Source: Gnomoniopsis sp. IMI 355080 (Eukaryota; Ascomycota; Sordariomycetes; Diaporthales; Gnomoniaceae). From it: 64,000 bases of DNA. The notes under the pieces were generated by a model. It saw only the letters and a program-made list of their open reading frames with translations, was not told the origin of the DNA and made no database searches. Made by a program: the position numbers and the translations under genes. Location of the stretch: NCBI GenBank assembly GCA_027946555.1, contig JAPEVC010000140.1:1-64000 (forward strand), in the 5' to 3' direction. Of this stretch, positions 1 to 10,214 are shown piece after piece. Every line of letters starts with the position of its first letter. The first letter of the stretch is position 1.

Positions 1-414
1 GGGTTAATACAAGCGCTCGACAGCTCTCTATCTTGTATAGCTAGTATTCGATTATGCTCATAGAGGAATCTTACAATTAGTCAAGTTCCGGAAAAGATGC
101 TCAAGTCTGTCCCTGACTGAATTGTATGTGTTTCTGCCACCCATCACAAGCAGCAAGATAAAGATGGATCGACTGCGAGGAGCTGAGTAATAAGATAAAG
201 AGAAGGATACTTAGGGTCCAATCGTGCCAGTTGATACCCGTCGTTCACACAAGAAGCAAAACTAAATGCTGAATGTTAATGGGCTTGTATACCTCTCCGC
301 CCTTTCGCAGGTGCTGATATATCATAGCATCTGTACCTCAGATTTCAGGGGTGGGTGGACGGTAGCGTGGAAAGAATGTTGATACTTGTAAGATTGGTAG
401 CAATCAAATTTCCA
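1..414. other. Intergenic, no gene seen
   Basis: AT-rich left edge of the window, upstream of the tRNA-Val gene. No coding exon, RNA gene or repeat could be supported here. Confidence 0.5.
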
Positions 415-501
415 GGATCCGTGGTCTAGTGGTTATGACATCTGCTTTACAGTGTTAGCATCGATCGCAGAGGATCGCAGGTTCGATCCCTGCCGGATTC
501 A
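415..501 (+). tRNA. trnV-UAC: tRNA-Val (anticodon UAC) with a 14-nt intron
   Basis: Decodes valine GUA codons. The acceptor stem 415-421 pairs with 494-500 (one G-U pair), and base 501 is the discriminator A. The D arm holds the A-box-like TGGTCTAGTGG. The anticodon stem TCTGC (441-445) pairs with GCAGA (467-471), and the anticodon TAC lies at 448-450. A 14-nt insert at 452-465 sits just after nucleotide 37, the usual place for nuclear tRNA introns removed by the tRNA endonuclease. The T arm is GCAGG-TTCGATC-CCTGC, and its start contains the B box GGTTCGATCCC. The mature length is 73 nt. A run of eight T follows. Confidence 0.93.
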
Positions 502-509
502 TTTTGACG

Positions 510-517
510 TTTTTTTT
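510..517 (+). terminator. Pol III terminator of tRNA-Val
   Basis: Eight consecutive T on the coding strand start nine bases after the tRNA 3' end. A shorter T4 lies directly after the discriminator base. This is the standard RNA polymerase III stop signal. Confidence 0.85.
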
Positions 518-877
518 ATTTGCTATCTTACCTCTCTGCAGCTCGTAGCCCATTACATTAGTCTTGTTGCATTTACAGATATAAAGGCAAAGAAAGGGTG
601 AGAGGGCTTCAGACATACAGAGCGGCTTATTAAGCATGACCGTTCTCTTGTAAGGAGATTTTTCATTATATGCCATGCAACCAACGCAGACTCTTGAAAT
701 ACTCAGTCAGGAGAGAATTTACAGTGAAAGACATATCAGATAATCTGGTTTAACTGATCTGGAAACACATGAGAACTTTTAGCTTGAGGTAATGTTTTGC
801 CTTCACTCCTTGGTCGAGACAATGAACCCACCCATCTTTGGAACTCCTTTCCCCAAGCCACTCGAAGCCAGAAGCCA
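518..877. other. Intergenic, no gene seen
   Basis: Spacer between the tRNA-Val gene and the 3' end of the dehydrogenase gene. Short open frames here are not supported by any recognisable family. Confidence 0.5.
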
Positions 878-2037
878 TTAAATTTTCTCATTCGGACCTG
901 CAATAAGCATCTTGATAACCTGTCCCTCCAACACCTTCTGGAATGCTTCCTCCGCCTTCTCGAACGGCACCTGTCCCGAGATAAGCTTCTTCACATCGAT
1001 CTTGCCACTGGCGACCAGCTCCAATGCAAGCTTGTAGTCTCCGTGATTGTACCGGAACGACCCATACGCCGCAGCCTCCTTGCTAGCAAACGCCATGATT
1101 GGGAACGTGATATCCGACTTGCCCATGCCACCCTGGACATATGTTCCGCCGACCTTGAGCGTGTGAATGGACGCCTGGATACTGGGCTCCGCACCAGAAG
1201 CATCAATGACTACATCCGCGCCATCGGGCAGTCCACATGTCTTCTTGATGTTCTCGGCGTTCTCCTCGGCACTCACCCGCTGCGACAGGTAGGTGTGGGT
1301 CGAGGCGAAATTCTTGGCAAACTCGAGCTTTCCGGGCACAATATCGACGCTCACGACGGTACTGGCACCATAGGCCTTCGCAACCGCCGCACACAGCAGG
1401 CCCACTGGACCCGCACCCATGACGACCACGCTCTGGCCGGGCTGCACGCCCGCCTGGCGCACAATGTGCACACCCACAGCAGTCGGCTCGATCAGCGCGC
1501 CCTCTTGCAGCGAGACGTGGTCGGGGAGCTTGTAGCAAAAGTCCTCTGGAGCAGCGTAGAAACCTGTGAGCGTGCCGTGGATGGGCGGTGTGGCGGCAAA
1601 GACCATGGCGACGCAGAGGTTGTACTTGCCGCGGAGACAGTGCTCGCAGCGGCGACATGGGTAGCCAGGCTCGACGGCGACACGGTCGCCTACCTTGAGC
1701 GAGGTGACGGCATCGCCAACTTGAGCAATGACGCCGGCCGACTCGTGGCCTAGCACCATAGGCTCTTTGAGGATAAAGGAGCCGATGCCGCCATGCTGCC
1801 AGTAGTGGACATCGGAGCCGCAGATGCCGGTCCAGGAGACGGAAACGAGGACTTCGTGGGGCGAGCTGAGCTTTGGGACAGGCCTGTCACCGAAGCTTAC
1901 GTCCTTGGGCTTGTTCAAGATGAAGGAGAGGTTCTGGTAGCGAGTTAGATAAGGAGTTGCACATTGGAGAGGGGGGGGGATGTTTGTGTTTATCCAATCG
2001 CGACAACGTGTGGCAGACTTACTGATTTGCCGTCCAT
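878..2037 (-). CDS. xdhA: Xylitol/L-iditol-type dehydrogenase (zinc MDR family)
   Basis: NAD-dependent polyol dehydrogenase that oxidises xylitol or sorbitol to the ketose in pentose catabolism, in the cytosol. Two exons: 2037-2023 (M-D-G-K-S) and 1933-878, joined across an 89-nt intron with GTAAGT donor and CAG acceptor. The total is 356 aa, normal for the family. Catalytic zinc ligands are visible in GICGSDVHYW and GHESAG, with LIEPTAVGVH downstream. The four-Cys structural zinc lobe CRRCEHCLRGKYNLC and the Rossmann motif GAGPVGLL are intact. The whole N-terminal half follows fungal xylitol dehydrogenases closely. Exact polyol preference cannot be read, so sorbitol or L-arabinitol dehydrogenase remain possible. 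The ATG of exon 1 was chosen because the second exon begins in mid-domain without a plausible start. Confidence 0.9.
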
Positions 2038-2149
2038 TTTGGAATTAGCCGGGTTGTACCGTTGTGAGACACGGTGATTCGATGAGAATATAATGCGACG
2101 TGAAAACGGGGTTCCTGCAGAAAATACAGATGTAGGTTGCGGTTGTAGA

Positions 2150-2159
2150 TACCTAGGTA
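2150..2159. repeat. TACCTAGGTA palindrome
   Basis: Perfect 10-bp palindrome upstream of the dehydrogenase start; one of five exact copies in the window, all in non-coding DNA. Confidence 0.6.
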
Positions 2160-2447
2160 TTTGAAGCCTAATAAGGTGAGAATGGGGAAGCTCGTGGCTG
2201 TAGGTGGTGTTGGCGATTCGTGATGTAATCTTGACGATTGTCTGGACCCGAGAAGAAACTATAAGCAAACACGATCAATCCTCTCTGAAATATAAAAAGT
2301 TCAAGTCCGAGTAATCGAGTGATCAAGCGTGCAAGTATTCGGAAACAAGCGGCGGGCTTGTCGGTTTTGTTCGATAAGATCGTGAAATTGCCCCTCCTCG
2401 ACTTTCCCAATTTCATCCCTTGAAGCTGGTTCCTGGGCGCCCCCAAT

Positions 2448-2453
2448 GCGGGG
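2448..2453 (+). promoter_or_regulatory. Possible CreA-type site (SYGGRG)
   Basis: GCGGGG fits the SYGGRG consensus of the fungal carbon catabolite repressor CreA. It lies about 410 bp upstream of the polyol dehydrogenase start, and such genes are often glucose repressed. A six-base match is weak by itself. Confidence 0.25.
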
Positions 2454-2715
2454 AGCTGCAAAGTATGGTCCCCGCTGTTGCAGCGCATGAGCTCGCCAAT
2501 GTCACGTCACCACGCAGCGCCCGTCAGGCGTGAGGAACAGATCATGTCAGCGCCTCACGGACTTTATCCAGTGCATTTAGCCGCGCCAATAGCCTGCAAG
2601 ACAGGAAATTTCCTGACCGCCTAGCAAGCGGGTCAAGTGTTGTCCGCTACCTTCTAGGGAATACCGTAATCACGATAGCATCAGGGGCACAACAGCCCGT
2701 TCCGTTCACCCACAA

Positions 2716-4031
2716 TCACAGACCACTTTGATTAGACGATTCTGTCCTCATGCTTGGGTACGAACTAGATGGTGTTGCTGGACATTGCGCGGTCCTGCTA
2801 GTGCCGCAGTCATCGGTGATTGTATGCTTCCTCTGCAAACCCCATCCTTCAGCTTCACGCATCTCTAGGAGCGACAGACTCATTTGTTCGATATCTGATG
2901 GGTTTTGACAATGGCCTGATAACCTCCTTGCGAAGAGAGACCACCACACTGCCGGCACTGAACTGGTGATGCAGCCCACGCCGAGCTCCATGTTTGAGAG
3001 CAGGATGGTGACGCCGTGCCAGTCTACCAGGTTTTGAGCAGGTGTGAGCGTCGACGATCATATATGTCTTGGACACAGTAAACGTTTGGACCTGATACTC
3101 ACAATTTTGTTCTGTTATGGAGGTGATAGCTTTTGTCGAATATGGTACGTGGATTAGGGTGAAGATGAAAGCGCTGGAGGAGGGTTAGCGGGGTCAGACG
3201 GCGAGAAGAATTTCGACAAGTGAAAGAGGAACCTCACATGGACCCGAACACTAACAGGCCAATTGTCTGCCACTTCTTCCATCTGTTCATTCGGAACTTC
3301 CACAGCACAACCCCGGGCACCATCATCAAAAGCACATCCATGATAGCCATCGACATAGGGCCGAGTCGGCCAAGCACCAGGACTCGGTCGCTCGCGCATT
3401 GTCCGGAGTCGGCCTTCCAACCTGTCTCTACAGGTGGACAGGACAAAGATGCTCCTAACACAACTACACTGTTGGAACACCAAGCCATCGTGAGCAGGAC
3501 GTAGGCCGCAACGCGAATATACTTAGTCATGCTGCTCGTGATACGCCGAAGAGTCAGGCTGCTCAGACGTCTCGTCAACATTGCAGCCCATAAGCACGAG
3601 TTAGACGAGGATGGGTTTTGTGGGTTTGGCCACGAACCTGGTCGAGGATATAATGATGGCGAGGGTCAGGGCGTAGATCCAAGTCCAGATGAAGAAGTAC
3701 TTGAAGCTCTCTGCCTGTTGACCGGTGTCAAACCCCGAGTCGCTGCTTCCACTGCCTGACAAGAAGCAGTACACCCCTAGGGTGGTGCTGGCAATGTAAA
3801 GTATCTGCTTTGGTCAGGATCTGAGGCCTTCACGATCCCAGAATGAACACATACAGTCCCCACCAAAATGAAGGCGTCGTCGAGACCGAAATGGCTATCA
3901 CGGCAACGTATATAGGTACGGATCCCAACGGTCACCAATGACACAAGTAGGAATGTCGATAGTAAGATGACGCTGGCCAAGGGGAATGGACGCAGGGAGA
4001 TGAGCGGCAGGGAAGATCTTATCGAAGCCAT
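2716..4031 (-). CDS. Fungal rhodopsin-domain integral membrane protein
   Basis: Multi-pass membrane protein of the fungal-specific rhodopsin-domain family; molecular role unknown for most members. Five exons fit: 4031-3855, 3804-3638, 3570-3238, 3173-3103 and 3023-2716, giving 351 aa in one frame. The first helix is followed by the family signature FGLDDAFILVGT. A second recognisable motif is CPPVETGW in the extracellular loop, in the place of the usual CxPVxxxW. Further hydrophobic stretches are YFFIWTWIYALTLAIII, IRVAAYVLLTMAW and MAIMDVLLMMVPGVVLW, and the short fourth exon has AFIFTLIHV. The C-terminal tail of about 70 residues is soluble and Ser/Glu rich. The donor of intron 2 is GTTCGT, weaker than the others, so that border is the least sure. 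Confidence 0.75.
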
Positions 4032-5534
4032 GTGTAAAACGCCTCACACGAAGGAAAAGAGTTCGAGATTCGCGAGAGTTAAAGCAACTCCCATCCAGAG
4101 TTCAGTGTCCACTTCCGCAACGGTGCGGGTTTTGAGCAAACCAAAAGATCCTGATGTTGTAGACATTCTTTGTGGAGGAGGTTCGAGATTTTTCATAGAG
4201 TTCGCCACGGATTGACGATCACATCACACCTCTTGGACAGACTCTTAATTGGGATAGAGTCCCAGTCACAATCTTATGGATCGGTAGCGAAAATACGTTA
4301 GTGTGCGCTCTGACAGCCAACCTTGAACTTTTTCAATTGAGTTTTGGAAGATGATCTGAGTTGCATTTGATTTACGTCGAATCTTCTATTCACGTCTTGG
4401 CAGCACGGCAGACGTTGCAGACGTTTCGAACTTGGGTGAGTACGTGTGCTCCCAGGTTTCGGTCTTGTATTGGCCGTTGAATACACCCTAGACGCCTCGC
4501 TTGCACGCCGGCGCAATGACCTCTCATCGACTTGCCGAGGTTTAGCAGAAGGACCAGTCGATCCAGGATCGTGCCACACAGCCATGATCTGAATATACTA
4601 AACATCGGCGTGGTATTATGTAAACATAGGTATTTAGAACATGGAGCATTTGGGCCGGCGGCGCCGGAGCTATCACGGTCATCAACAACAGACTGGACCT
4701 TCTGATCGAAAAATGACTGCGGAGTCTGCTGTATTGAGATATGTGATGTTGGGGCCTTGGTCTCTGTCGATACTCCGCCACGAAGTCTTCGTGTTTTAGC
4801 TGAAGGTACACGCTCCTCAGTCAAATAACAGAGGCTATCTACCCCCTAGCCTGTAACAAGACAGGATTGGGAACGCCTTGCCTACCACTTGCTATTACTA
4901 GCTAAATCTTCTCTGGATGCTATGATCAACAAGGGAACGGGCACCGGCCGTACCTGTAGTTAAGAGGGGTGATATGATATATCCCTACCTCAATAGACGG
5001 GTATAATTCAAGCGACTTTCGTCTGATCAACACTAGGTACTTTTTAAATGTACAACAGGGAGATCAGAGGCATGCTTGGTGACGAAAACAATTTGAATAA
5101 CATCTTCCTCATGCGCACATACCGCTTCGGCTCTTCATTTCCCACGCCAACTACCACCACCCCTCGATGCACCGTTTGATTAAGGACCACACCACGGCAA
5201 GATAGATTAGATTACGGGATGCACTGATAGTTGTTGATCATAGAAGAAGGGAGAACCACTTCAATCGACTCCGCTTCATTGAGGTCATTCCCAACACAGC
5301 TAGCGGCCGCCGGCGATTGCCTCGTCAGGATTTACAACCACCACAAGTGTCACGGAAATTGGCAAAAAGAGGCAAAGAAGCCTGCGCAATGCTACGTTAT
5401 GACAAAATTCCCTTTACCAGTGCCTTGCCAGACTTGGTCCCTAAATACGCAACTAGCATTCGTCATCAGTGGCACTGTAGTGAGTAGGAGAAAAGAAAAA
5501 AAAAGGCCAAAAAAGAATCCGATGACGGGAATTG
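4032..5534. other. AT-rich intergenic region
   Basis: About 1.5 kb between the rhodopsin-domain gene and tRNA-Lys. Overlapping frames at 4298-4824 on the minus strand (up to 144 codons) contradict each other and match no family. Nothing else could be supported. Confidence 0.4.
5509..5514 (-). terminator. Pol III terminator of tRNA-Lys
   Basis: Six T on the coding (minus) strand, 21 nt beyond the tRNA 3' end, followed by a longer T-rich run at 5504-5496. Supports the view that the interrupted tRNA-Lys gene is still a Pol III unit. Confidence 0.7.
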
Positions 5535-5683
5535 AGCCCGACGTGGGGGTCGAACTATTAATATTGTTAGTATGAGGTTGTGAATCCAGGCTCTTTGGAA
5601 TTGAACGTACCCCACAACCTTGAGATTTCAGAAACCGTGAGATTGCTAAGAGTCTCACGCTCTACCGATTGAGCTAGCCGGGC
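5535..5683 (-). tRNA. trnK-CUU: tRNA-Lys (anticodon CUU) interrupted twice
   Basis: Decodes lysine AAG codons. Reading from 5683 down: acceptor GCCCGGC, perfect A box TAGCTCAATCGG, anticodon stem TGAGA and anticodon CTT (5650-5648). A first insert of 20 nt (5646-5627) sits after nucleotide 37, the normal tRNA intron place. The 3' anticodon stem TCTCA, variable loop AGGTT and T stem GTGGG follow. A second insert of 56 nt (5610-5555) then separates GTGGG from the T loop TTCGACC and CCCAC. The gene ends with GTCGGGC, which pairs with the 5' acceptor strand (one G-U), and a T discriminator. Without both inserts the RNA is 73 nt with all stems paired. The second insert has spliceosomal intron signals. 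Alternatives are a dead copy carrying an insertion, or removal by another nuclease. Confidence 0.85.
5555..5610 (-). other. Spliceosomal-looking intron inside the tRNA-Lys T arm
   Basis: The 56-nt insert begins GTACGT (5610-5605), contains a perfect TACTAAC branch-point heptamer (5572-5566) and ends TTAATAG at 5555. The branch A lies 12 nt before the acceptor. These are consensus mRNA-intron signals for this type of fungus, and the length is near the lower limit for fungal introns. It splits the T stem from the T loop and so cuts the internal B box. The last intron base G re-creates AGTTCGACCCC at the border, one mismatch from a B box. Confidence 0.7.
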
Positions 5684-6783
5684 GTCTTTTCAGACGCTGT
5701 TGTCACAGAAGTTTTTTGGTAAGTCTATAATGCATAGTAGCAGAATTTTCTTGAGAGTGGATGCGTGGGGTCCACTTTTATGGCGGATGAACCAATATAA
5801 CAGCTCGGACGCTTGCTACATGGCAGGCCTGCGAATTTAGAAACCGGACGTCAAGGGACGCTTGGAGATGGTCGCCGCGACGAACCATTCCTTAACACGA
5901 GCATAACAGTGAAACGATGCAGTTGGGCGCCTGACGGGTCGTCTCGGCTCCGGGGGAATCGTGCACGATGTCCATTTGCAGCATAGCCACCCACGGGATC
6001 ATCAAGTATAACGTTGTCAATCACTTATATGACAAGGACTTGGGTAATCACTTACTACATAGTACCTAGGCATGTACGGAGAATCTTCTTTGGGATTAGA
6101 AGTATATGAAATCAGCGGCAGTGGTTTCACATCAACCAGGTCCTGTATGGGAAAGTTAATAATATCGTCACTATCATATTATTTTTAGGTGACTACCATA
6201 GTAACTACCGAGGTACCTGGATTGTGTGGGCCCATCTAGCAATTATGCAAGGACAAGACCTTGGGGCAGATTGTTGAGTGTTTTCTATATGATCCGGCAT
6301 TTTGATACTGCAGACATCTTCATACTGAAGAAGTACAGGGCCTGGAACGCTGCTGTTTCCGCGTCAACTTGAGTCGAACAGAACTTCATAGGAGAAAAGG
6401 ACATGGCACTCGTTTCGGGAAGACCTCCAGTCACACACTTGTCCTCGCGAAAATCCCTGCGTTGTTACATTCCGAGAGCAATGAATCCGACTGGAACGAA
6501 TGGAGCGTCTATGTCTAGATCGAGTCATCATACGCCTGCGGAGGGAATGCTTAGATGCCCAAGCGACGGGCCGACGGCATACTCAGTGTCTTGGAAAACT
6601 GCAAGCATGATGGCAAGAGTAAACTTTCCAGCTCTTAATCGCCAAGATTATAGGCTAGTTGCTCAGCTGAAAGAAAGCCCATGGTATATCGTCACTTCTA
6701 AGGATCACAGGTACCGCATAGTTGCAAAATAGGTATTAAGCCACCTCGGAGTTTTTATATATGCAGAAGACCAAGCCAAGATT
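5684..6783. other. AT-rich intergenic region
   Basis: Spacer between tRNA-Lys and the 3' end of the permease gene. It contains a partial TACCTAGG motif at 6063-6070. A 109-codon open frame at 6403-6732 (plus) has an ATG but no recognisable domain, and is more likely chance than a gene. Confidence 0.4.
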
Positions 6784-9203
6784 CTAGTTAGCTGATAGTC
6801 GCATGTCATTAAGCGACTCAACCTTTCTCCTAAACATTTCCCCGTCATTAAGATCGACGAACCAGTTCCTCCAATTTCCACGACACAACTTCACCAACAT
6901 CCAAAGCGTGAAGAACACGACAATCTATTCAAAGAAACATCAACACACCGCGAAGTTGGTTTGTATCAGCAAAGATCGAGGATACGGCAGCTTGCTTACA
7001 ACAAAATACGAGGAAAGGAATGGGATCGTCTGGAATCCTTTGGTAAACGAGGCCCCACTAGCTCCGAAGAGGACAAAGATGCAGCCCAGGAAGGCGAACG
7101 TGGCTGTGACTGGCTGCAGATGGCTTCGATAAGGATATGTGTCTCTGCGGTGTCCAAATCCACGCAATAATTGAATGTATCCAAGTTCTTCAAGGATTTC
7201 GCGGTGGCGTTTGAGGCTTGGTGATATTGTTAGTCAATTGTAACGTGGTGCTTCCACGCTGAAAAGTGGCCCCGGGGTCCGTCCACCTGGGCAGGCTGAA
7301 CACACCTGAAATAAAATCTTATGAAAGCAAGGCACACACATGCCCACACAATTACGATTGCAGAAGATGCCATGTCTCCCAATGTGTCGATGAACTGTAG
7401 AGGGATTCACGTTAGCTGCTATGTTGTTCAAGCCGGCCTGGAGAGCACTCGCCAGTGTGATATCGTGGGAACTGCTCCCAGGGGCAAGCTGCAAAAATGG
7501 AACCCAGCCAAACGCAACCGCAGAGAAGATGACGGCGCGGTAAGGCACGTTAAACCTCTTGGAAGTCTGGTTGAGGTACGCCAGGGCCCATTCAGCCCAG
7601 TTGGACTGGTCTGGGCCGCCTTCCAGCTCGCGCGTCAAACCGAACAGTGTCCGCGAAGCAACGTACAAATTGGTGTTGGCACACGAGAGTGCGGTCACCA
7701 CCAGAAACGCGTTGAAAGTCGAATCCAATGCCCGAATCCCAGAGCTCTGCGCAATTGACACGAAGACCGAGTTGGAGGAGCCGCAGCTGCTGCTCGCCGG
7801 GTACGTGATCCAGCCTTGGCGTGGAAGGGCACAGTCTGTGGAGCTGATGGCGAACGTAGTGAGCAGGCTACTCAAGACGTAAAGAAAGGCCGTAAAGGGC
7901 ACCACCCAAATTGCTGTTCGCCGGACGGTGGCACTAATTAATTGTCCCGGTTTGTTGTTTCGTGGTGGCCTGGCTTCCAAGGACGAGGCGGCAACGATTT
8001 CGACGCCTATATATGCATACATGGCAACGGGGAGGCACATACTAGTATTGATAAAGTTGTCAGCCAACATTTTTACAATTTCTTCCAAAGTTGTGCCAAT
8101 AATGTGGGAGACTCACATGACGGCAGCACTAAAGCTCTTTGCCGCAGTCCCATCGTATTGATCTTTTAAGGGGGGACTTGTCCAATTTCCAGCTGCTTCT
8201 GGTCAGTTTCTGTGCTGCTGGAAGTTATGTGGGATGCGTACGTTGTTGGCTGCCATCTTTTCTTATTGATTAGCATAACTCGGCATTAGGTAGACTCTGG
8301 TCATTTCGTTCTCACCTTGGCCAATAACTATTCCCACGGCGACAATGATCACTGCAAGGAAGAATAACTTGACGCTGCCGACAAGAACCTCAAATGAACC
8401 ATACCACTAGATGAGATGAATTAGTTAGGCTGGACAGCAGCGGCGAAATACAATGGCCCGACCGGAACTGACCTTGACTTTGATCGAGTTGATGCAAATC
8501 AGGCATATTGGTATCACCAGATAGACGACCAAGCTATCAATGACGGATCTTTTCGTGCCAGCCTTTGCCAGCCAAAAATCCAACTCCGCGGCCGAGGCTG
8601 CAATCAGAGCCGCGAAGCCCACAGAATAAGCGAACCTGTAAATAGGCCAAATTAGCGAGCTCGGTGCATCGTATAAGACTTCGCCCACACCTCACCAATA
8701 TGCTATCCCAACCGCGATGCCCAAATCCACGTCAACGAACTCGCGAACGTATACGGAGAGCGCACTCGGGACTGGCCAGATGCACATAAACTCCGCCACA
8801 CACTGCATCACGGACCAGGCCAAGACACCTATGAGAGTGAAGGAGAGGACCACCGCAAGAGGTCCACCGAGTTCAAGGATCTGACCCCCTCGCCAATAAA
8901 GACCAGACCCAAAAGTTGCATTAATTGTGATCATCTGCAGACCTAAAGTTAAATGGCACATCTCTGTTACATTTAGGATATAGAGCTCACAAGTATATGC
9001 ACACCGCGTAGCTCACGTTTCACCGTCTTCTGTGCTCCATATGGGGGTGGGACAGATATGTCGATAACGTTTTCTTGATCACAAAGTTGATAATGCTCAT
9101 CGTTGGCCGAACTGTGTGTTCCAGTGTCATTGACAACTTTTTTATCGGTGTTGGATGCATTTGCACGCCCCGGCATCACCGCGCCGACTGGTATCGAGTT
9201 CAT
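6784..9203 (-). CDS. APC-superfamily amino acid/amine permease
   Basis: Plasma-membrane proton symporter of the fungal amino-acid permease (YAT-like) type; substrate not readable. Exon 1 is 9203-8991, a hydrophilic cytosolic N terminus. Exon 2 (8934-8696) carries the family start ...RGVHIL-MITINATFGSGLYW, followed by a long Gly-rich helix, then exons 8635-8473 and 8406-8316. A 15-nt micro-exon near 8256-8242 is needed to keep frame. Later exons cover about 8220 down to 7360, with a last helix pair at 7380-7280 and 7200-6990, and the final exon ends at 6784. Motifs typical of the family are LAWSVMQCVAEFMCIWPVP and, near the C terminus, DTYPYRSHLQPVTATFAFLG. About twelve hydrophobic segments are visible. 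Roughly nine exons make this an intron-rich gene; small exons are the uncertain part. Confidence 0.8.
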
Positions 9204-10214
9204 TCTGTTGAAGCAGGGGGCACCGATTCAAGCCGCTGAACAAATAGAATCACTCGTTCACAAAGTTACGGGAGACCGAGCAGTTGGTATGGACATCAAT
9301 GGGGTAGGTAGGTGTGAGATAGGCAAAGTGTCGTCCAAACAGAACCAGAACCAAGGAATTCGCTGGTGAGGCTGGGGCTTAGGCCAAGCTTGGTGAGGCT
9401 CTGCTGCAGGCATGTGGCACAAAATGGCTCAGGTACGGCACAAGTACAAGGTGTCTCAAGCGACGCCGCTTCGCTTACACAGTACCTAGGTACTTACAGT
9501 ACAAGATTATCCCTTGATAGTTCTAGGTCCAAGCCAAATTGTGACTTGAGCCGACTTCTCCAAGTCCGCCAACCTACCACGAGGGCCAGGCTGCTGGGAT
9601 GCAGAACATACACGTGAAGGGATCTACGAGCATTGTGCAAACAGTCTTGCAAAAAATCCAATAGTATTGCCGCACCTGTGTACTTGTGCGATAGAGGGCA
9701 GCTGGTGGATTTGTTCCTGGAGTGCACGCCTGGATGAGCAATTTGGTCTGTACAAAAGTAGATCAATGTATTTAGGTACTCATACGAGATTTGTCATACT
9801 GTACAAGTGAGGAGCGGGCGTTCTAAGCGCCCGGAAAAGGTCGCCCAGCATCTGATCAGGGAAGAGATACATTCGCTGTCAGGTTGTCTGCCCAGGTGGC
9901 AGTGCAGATTGGCTACACTGTGGCTGCATGCTGACCACCCAGACTATGCTGCCGCCCCCACTAAATGACGCGGAACTTGCCTGTTGTTCATGATTGTATG
10001 CGTGTAACTATTCAGGGTACCCAATGGCATGCCTCGAATTACCTTGCATACCTATCGGGGCAAATTTCCCCTCGTCACATTCCGAGCCTGTCATCCCCAG
10101 AAAGCCTTATTACCGACAATGAGCCACTCAGCGGAGGTTTCAGTGGTTTCTCAGGCTCTGCTTCTACCTTCCTACACTTCAAGAGTGCTTCCAGCGAGTT
10201 GTTTCATTCTAGGA
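9204..10214. other. Bidirectional promoter region
   Basis: About 1 kb between the divergent permease and CorA-like genes. It contains a TACCTAGGTA palindrome (9483-9492) and short unsupported frames only. Confidence 0.45.
9483..9492. repeat. TACCTAGGTA palindrome
   Basis: Perfect 10-bp palindrome in the divergent promoter between the permease and the CorA-like gene. Confidence 0.6.

Larger units (their letters stand above)
2038..2715. other. Promoter region of the dehydrogenase gene
   Basis: Non-coding spacer upstream of the dehydrogenase (minus strand), which also contains the 3' flank of the rhodopsin-domain gene. It holds a TACCTAGGTA palindrome at 2150-2159 and a GCGGGG hexamer at 2448-2453. 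An open frame of about 100 codons on the minus strand at 2168-2488 resembles nothing known and is probably chance. Confidence 0.4.

Noticed and set aside
797..1753. 318-codon open frame on the plus strand
   Set aside because: It is the antisense shadow of the dehydrogenase gene; its translation resembles no protein and the minus strand encodes a complete, well-conserved enzyme.
4390..4824. 144-codon minus-strand frame between the rhodopsin-domain gene and tRNA-Lys
   Set aside because: Overlaps two other frames of similar size, no domain, no coding bias and no clear splice partners.
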